From NCBI RefSeq assembly GCF_020179475.1, contig NZ_JAILXZ010000001.1:1364001-1428000 (forward strand): 64,000 bases of DNA, in the 5' to 3' direction. Positions 60,469-64,000 of this stretch are shown here, piece after piece. Under the pieces are notes generated by a model, which saw nothing but the letters and a program-made list of their open reading frames with translations, made no database searches and was not told the DNA's origin. Both the position numbers and the translations under genes were made by a program. Origin of the DNA: Novosphingobium huizhouense (GTDB taxonomy: Bacteria; Pseudomonadota; Alphaproteobacteria; Sphingomonadales; Sphingomonadaceae). The first letter of the stretch is position 1, and each line of letters begins with the position of its first letter.

Positions 60469-61222
60469 GGACGCTGCGCAGGTTTCGGGTTTCGACCTGG
60501 CCCTTGAGCCCGTCCTCGGTCTCGACCGCGGTGAAGCGGCGGGCGGCGTCGAAGCCGGGTTGCAGGGTGACGATCTCCCAGTCGAGCGTGGCGACCGGGT
60601 CGGCATCGGCCTTCGCCCTCGACAGCAGCGGGACGGCCGCGCCGGTGGCGAGCATCGCCTCGCCCGGATCGGCGCTTTCGGGGACGTTCCAGAAGAACCA
60701 CGGGATCACCAGAAGGCCGTCGCGGGTGTCGCAGCCCATCGGCATGATCGTGGCGAGATCGCTCCACAGCGCGGTGCCGGTCTGCGGCGCGGACAGACGC
60801 CGCGTCAGTTCGTCGTGGCCGTGGCCGCCGCCGTAATCGAGCGTGACATCGGGCGCGGTGAGCGCGACGAGAGCCTTGCTGTCGCGACGGGCGATCGCGT
60901 CGGCGAGCCTGGCGCGGAAGGCGCGCCAGCCGGGCAGCCCGGCGCATTCGTCCTGCGGGCGCAGGTGCGCGACCTTGCGCGGGGCAGGGGTTGCGCTGGC
61001 TTCGGCATCGGGTTCGGGTTCGGGGTCGCCCGAGGGCGCCGCGCCGACGTGCGGATCGGGCGAGGTCGCGGCGACCGGCGCGGCGGCCGCGCTCGGGGCG
61101 GTCTCAACGGCAGGGTCCGAGGCTGGCGCCGCGGGGGCTTCGGCAGGGTCGTTGCAGCCCGAGAGGACGAGGAGACCCGCCAACGCGAGGCTTGCGATGG
61201 TTCCGCCGATCCGCTGCTTCAT
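60398..61222 (-). CDS. Hypothetical lipoprotein
   Basis: A 274-residue protein with lipobox LVLSGC near residue 22, then a 65-residue Ala/Pro/Glu low-complexity linker. A C-terminal globular domain follows (about 95-274: CAGLPGWRAFRARLADAIARRDSKALVALTAPDVTLDYGGGHGHDELTRRL, LVIPWFFWNVPESADPGEAMLATG, GWQVTAIVAGD) with an SnoaL/NTF2-like feel. Family not assigned. ATG 61222 is preferred over GTG 61237. Its 3' end lies in the duplicated segment. Confidence 0.78.
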   Translation of the reverse strand: MKQRIGGTIASLALAGLLVLSGCNDPAEAPAAPASDPAVETAPSAAAAPVAATSPDPHVGAAPSGDPEPEPDAEASATPAPRKVAHLRPQDECAGLPGWRAFRARLADAIARRDSKALVALTAPDVTLDYGGGHGHDELTRRLSAPQTGTALWSDLATIMPMGCDTRDGLLVIPWFFWNVPESADPGEAMLATGAAVPLLSRAKADADPVATLDWEIVTLQPGFDAARRFTAVETEDGLKGQVETRNLRSVLARRMIVERGDAGWQVTAIVAGD

Positions 61223-61240
61223 CAACCTTGCCGCCACCCT

Positions 61241-62872
61241 TCAGGACGTCGCGTCCTCAATCGCGGCGAGCGCCGCGGGTTCCGCGAGGCTATCACCGTA
61301 GCGCGGGCTTGTCTCGACCAGCGGCACGTCCTCGATCTCGCGCTTGCCGATCTCGATGTGCTTGTCGCGCAGCCGCTTGCCCGCCGACAGCACGTTGCGT
61401 TCGAAGCTGCCGACGAACTTGTTGTAGTTGCCGACCGCGCTTTCGAGGCCCGAGCCGACGCGCTTGAGGTGGTCGGCGGCGATGGCGAGGCGGTCGTAAA
61501 GCTCGCCGCCCATGCGCCCGATCTCGCGCGCTTCGCGTGCCAGGCCGTCCTGCCGCCAGACTTGCGCGACGGTGCGCGCGATGGCGACGAGGTTGGTCGG
61601 GCTCGCCAGCAGGACGCGGCGTTCGAAGGCGAAGTCCCACAGCGTGGGATCGCGCTCGAGCGCGGCGGCGATGAAGTGTTCGCCCGGCACGAACATCAGC
61701 ACGTAGTCGGGCGCTTCCTCGAACTGGCTCTGGTACGACTTGGCGCCCAGCGTCTGGATATGGTTGCGCATCGACTGGACGTGCGCGCCGAGCGCGGTCT
61801 TGCGCGCCTCGTCGCTCTCGGCCTCGAAGGCGTCTTGGTAGGCGTTCAGCGAAACCTTGGCGTCGATCACCAGCAACTTGTTTCCGGGAATGCGCACGAT
61901 CGCGTCGGGGCGCAGGCGGCCTTCCTCGGTCTCGACCGAATGCTCGGTGACGAAATCGGTGTGTTCGGACAGGCCGCACTGTTCGAGCACGTTGCGCAGC
62001 TGCAATTCGCCCCAGCGGCCGCGGGTCTTGGGACCGTTGCGCAAGCTGTTGCCGAGCTGTGCGGCGGCCATGCGCACCGCTTCCTGTCCCTCGCGCATCG
62101 ACTGGATCAGGCCGGTCAGCTGGCCGAAGGCATCGACGCGCTGCTTTTCGAGGCCGGTGACCTGTTCCTCGTAGCTCTTGAGCCGCTGATCGACGGGCGC
62201 GAGCAGGGCCTTGAGGCGCTCGGCGCTGGTCTTCTCGCTTTCCTCGAAGCGGGCGTGGGCGCGGTTGAGGAAGGCTTCCTGCGCCTTTTCCAGCACCTTG
62301 TTGCCGGCGTTCTCGAATTCCTTGCGCAGCGCTTCCTGCGCCTCGACCAGCAGGCGCTTCTGCTCGGCGAAGTTGTCGGCGTCGGCCTTCATCCGTTCGA
62401 GCTCGGTCCGCGCGGCGTCGCGGTCAGCGCGGATGCGGGCGAGCTCCTCGCGCGCGAGGTCGCCTTCGGCGGCGCGCGACAGGGCCGTGGCGAGGCGGGG
62501 GGCGAGGTCGTCGCGTTCCTGCCGGATTGCGTCGCGTTCGGAGGCGACCTGGGCGAGTTCGCCGCGAAGGGCTTCAAGCTCGCCGATCCGGGCGCGGGCG
62601 GCGGCAAGTTCGGGCGCGAGGGTATCGCGTTCCTGACGAATGGCGGCGAGATCGAGCGCAAGCTGCTCGGCCTGCTTGTTGCGCTCGGCCATCGTCGCGA
62701 GATCGACGGTCATCGCCTTGACCCGCTCCTCGTGCGCCTTCGCTTCGGCATCGCGGGTGGCGTGGCGGGCCTTCCAGTCGGCGGCGGGGCGTCCGCCGAG
62801 CACCCAGCCGAGCGCGAGGCCGGCGAGCGTGGCGACGAGGACGACAAGAGCGAGAACGAGCGGCGAGTCCAA
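61241..62872 (-). CDS. rmuC: DNA recombination protein RmuC
   Basis: A 543-residue protein: N-terminal membrane helix (LVLALVVLVATLAGLALGWVLGG), a long coiled coil (about 35-220) and the RmuC nuclease-like domain. Domain blocks: RGRWGELQLRNVLEQCGLSEHTDF, RPDAIVRIPGNKLLVIDAKVSLNAYQ, DYVLMFVPGEHFIAAAL and RRVLLASPTNLVAIARTVAQVW. RmuC restrains recombination at inverted repeats. It is 19 bases upstream of the lipoprotein gene on the same strand. Confidence 0.95.
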   Translation of the reverse strand: MDSPLVLALVVLVATLAGLALGWVLGGRPAADWKARHATRDAEAKAHEERVKAMTVDLATMAERNKQAEQLALDLAAIRQERDTLAPELAAARARIGELEALRGELAQVASERDAIRQERDDLAPRLATALSRAAEGDLAREELARIRADRDAARTELERMKADADNFAEQKRLLVEAQEALRKEFENAGNKVLEKAQEAFLNRAHARFEESEKTSAERLKALLAPVDQRLKSYEEQVTGLEKQRVDAFGQLTGLIQSMREGQEAVRMAAAQLGNSLRNGPKTRGRWGELQLRNVLEQCGLSEHTDFVTEHSVETEEGRLRPDAIVRIPGNKLLVIDAKVSLNAYQDAFEAESDEARKTALGAHVQSMRNHIQTLGAKSYQSQFEEAPDYVLMFVPGEHFIAAALERDPTLWDFAFERRVLLASPTNLVAIARTVAQVWRQDGLAREAREIGRMGGELYDRLAIAADHLKRVGSGLESAVGNYNKFVGSFERNVLSAGKRLRDKHIEIGKREIEDVPLVETSPRYGDSLAEPAALAAIEDATS

Positions 62873-63028
62873 GGCAAGGCTCCGATGGCGGGAACGAAGC
62901 GAGAACCTAGCCCGTCACGGCACGGTCTGGCAACCCTGCCGGGCATTATGTCCTTTGATAGGGAACGCGCCTGCGACCGCCGCGCTGATCGGGTATCGCA
63001 AGCACTGCCAGGAAGGGACCCCAGGACA

Positions 63029-63433
63029 ATGTCGATCGAAGCGATGATCCGCGAACACCCGCAGGTCTCGGACGAGACCTACAACGAGGCGCTGGGCAGG
63101 GCGGTGAAGCACCTGCTCTATTGCTCGGCGATCTGCAATTCGTGCGCCGATGCCTGCCTTGCCGAGGCGATGGACATGGACCAGTGCGTGCGCACCTGCC
63201 TCGACTGCTCGGACGTCTGCGCCGCGACCGCGCGGGTGGCGACGCGGCGGACGGGATCGAACCGCGAGGTGCTGGTCTCGCAACTGCTCGCCTGCATCCG
63301 CGCCTGCGACGTCTGCGCGGCGGAATGCGCGCAGCACGACAACCCGCACTGCCGCCGCTGCGCGCAGATGTGCCGCGAATGCTCGGACGATTGCCGCGCG
63401 GCGATGGAATCGGTCCAGGCGGAGATCGCCTGA
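63029..63433 (+). CDS. DUF326 four-helix bundle Cys-rich (copper-binding) protein
   Basis: A 134-residue cytosolic protein with 15 or so cysteines in repeated CxxCxxxC spacing (YCSAICNSCADACLAEA, QCVRTCLDCSDVCAAT, CIRACDVCAAECAQHDNPHCRRCAQMCRECSDDC). This is the pattern of Csp/DUF326 copper-storage-like four-helix bundles. The N-terminal MIREHPQ block is also typical. AGGA precedes ATG 63029. Copper binding is known for relatives and inferred here. Confidence 0.9.
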   Translation: MSIEAMIREHPQVSDETYNEALGRAVKHLLYCSAICNSCADACLAEAMDMDQCVRTCLDCSDVCAATARVATRRTGSNREVLVSQLLACIRACDVCAAECAQHDNPHCRRCAQMCRECSDDCRAAMESVQAEIA

Positions 63434-63480
63434 CGGGACAGGATACGCCCGACAGGTCAGGGCCGAGGGGCTGCGTAAGG

Positions 63481-64000
63481 TCAGGCGACCTTGCGCAGCT
63501 TGTCGAGCTTCTTGAGCGCCATCTGCCGCTTGAGCCGGCTGAGGTGGTCGATGAACAGCACGCCCTCGAGATGGTCCATCTCGTGCTGCAGGCAGGTGGC
63601 CATGAGGCCGTCGAGCTCTTCCTCGTGGACCTTGCCGTCGAGGTCCTGCCAGCGGGCGCGGATGCGCGCGGGGCGTTCTACCTCGGCATAGATCTCGGGC
63701 ACCGAGAGGCAGCCTTCCTGGTAGATGCTGTGCTCTTCGGAAGGATCGAGAATCTCGGGGTTGATGAACACCCGCGGCTCGCGCTTGGTCGGCTGGTGGG
63801 TGTGGTGATGGCCGCCGTGGCTGTGGCAGACTTCGGGCTCGGCGTCCGGGTCCTCGGGCTGGAGGTCGATCACCAGCACGCGCAGCGGCACGCCGACCTG
63901 GATCGCGGCGAGGCCGATGCCGGGCGCATCGTACATCGTCTCGAACATGTCGGAAACGAGGATGCGCAGCTGGTCGTCGAAGGTGTCGACGGGGACCGAG
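63481..64000 (-). CDS. def: Peptide deformylase, 3' part
   Basis: The reading frame continues past the window edge ([23 protein letters not shown]), so the N-terminus is missing. Peptide deformylase removes the formyl group from nascent N-termini. All three motifs are present: [25 protein letters not shown] with the metal-ligand Cys, and HEMDHLEG. Between the first two is an insert of about 20 residues rich in His ([19 protein letters not shown]). The standard protein lacks it; its role, if any, is unknown. Confidence 0.95.
   Translation of the reverse strand, partial: SVPVDTFDDQLRILVSDMFETMYDAPGIGLAAIQVGVPLRVLVIDLQPEDPDAEPEVCHSHGGHHHTHQPTKREPRVFINPEILDPSEEHSIYQEGCLSVPEIYAEVERPARIRARWQDLDGKVHEEELDGLMATCLQHEMDHLEGVLFIDHLSRLKRQMALKKLDKLRKVA

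Noticed and set aside
1..64000. tRNA genes, CRISPR arrays, insertion sequences, prophage or integron features
   Set aside because: No T-loop-like GGTTCGA context, no spaced direct repeats, no transposase or integrase motifs were seen on either strand.

Overview
The window is a contiguous piece of a chromosome of very high G+C (about 70%). It has dense, often overlapping (ATGA/GTGA) gene pairs, two TonB-dependent receptors, an UrcA-family protein, a Coq7-like hydroxylase and the ChvI/ChvG-HprK-RapZ-EIIA-HPr locus. Together these suggest an alphaproteobacterium of the order Sphingomonadales (Novosphingobium/Sphingomonas-like); that assignment is inference. No tRNA, rRNA, CRISPR array or insertion sequence was seen.

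Layout. (1) 1-7861, housekeeping: 3' end of proA, an aldo/keto reductase, nadD, rsfS, rlmH, an EnvC-like protein, a CtpA-type protease, a DsbB-like protein, a Coq7-like protein and a secreted protein. (2) 7878-14947: a LprI-like protein, a 2-oxoglutarate/Fe(II) oxygenase with an uncharacterised partner, a divergent LysR regulator, a sterol desaturase-type hydroxylase coupled to a TPR-sulfotransferase, a small secreted protein and an UrcA protein. (3) 14980-30089, the most interesting block: a minus-strand operon, SBP, permease, ATPase, NikR-like regulator, two DUF1989 proteins, biotin carboxylase ('urea carboxylase'), allophanate hydrolase and a periplasmic beta-propeller. By current knowledge this set reads as guanidine assimilation. 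Divergent from it are a TonB-dependent receptor and a secreted metallo-beta-lactamase-fold protein. The shared intergenic region holds two operators of identical design. (4) 30204-31870: a second sterol desaturase with a membrane partner. (5) 32111-36030: a probable metal-uptake cluster (PepSY, TonB receptor, DUF2946). (6) 36087-41809: LysR, astD, astB, glpK, VOC protein. (7) 41891-51835: nusB-hisD-hisG, DUF2332, LtrA, hydrolase, SDR, pirin, NUDIX, BolA, J-domain protein, nitroreductase, hypothetical. (8) 52196-58852: pckA divergent from chvI-chvG-hprK-rapZ-EIIA-HPr, the regulatory PTS locus of alphaproteobacteria. (9) 58893-64000: SpoU methyltransferase, META lipoprotein, a tandemly duplicated gene junction, lipoprotein, rmuC, DUF326 protein and the 3' part of def.

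How it works together. In the guanidine block the ABC transporter would import substrate, the carboxylase and DUF1989 pair would turn it into allophanate, and AtzF would release ammonia and CO2. The RHH regulator encoded inside the operon has lost three of the four NikR nickel ligands. It is the obvious candidate to bind the two TATTAC-N14-GTAATA operators, which would tie an outer-membrane receptor to the pathway. A second putative regulon is marked by a LysR-type site shared by the oxygenase/LysR divergon and both sterol desaturase genes, which bracket the guanidine block. Two further non-coding features stand out: a pair of related intergenic elements (31891-32083 and 51878-52092) and the tandem duplication at 60131-60468.
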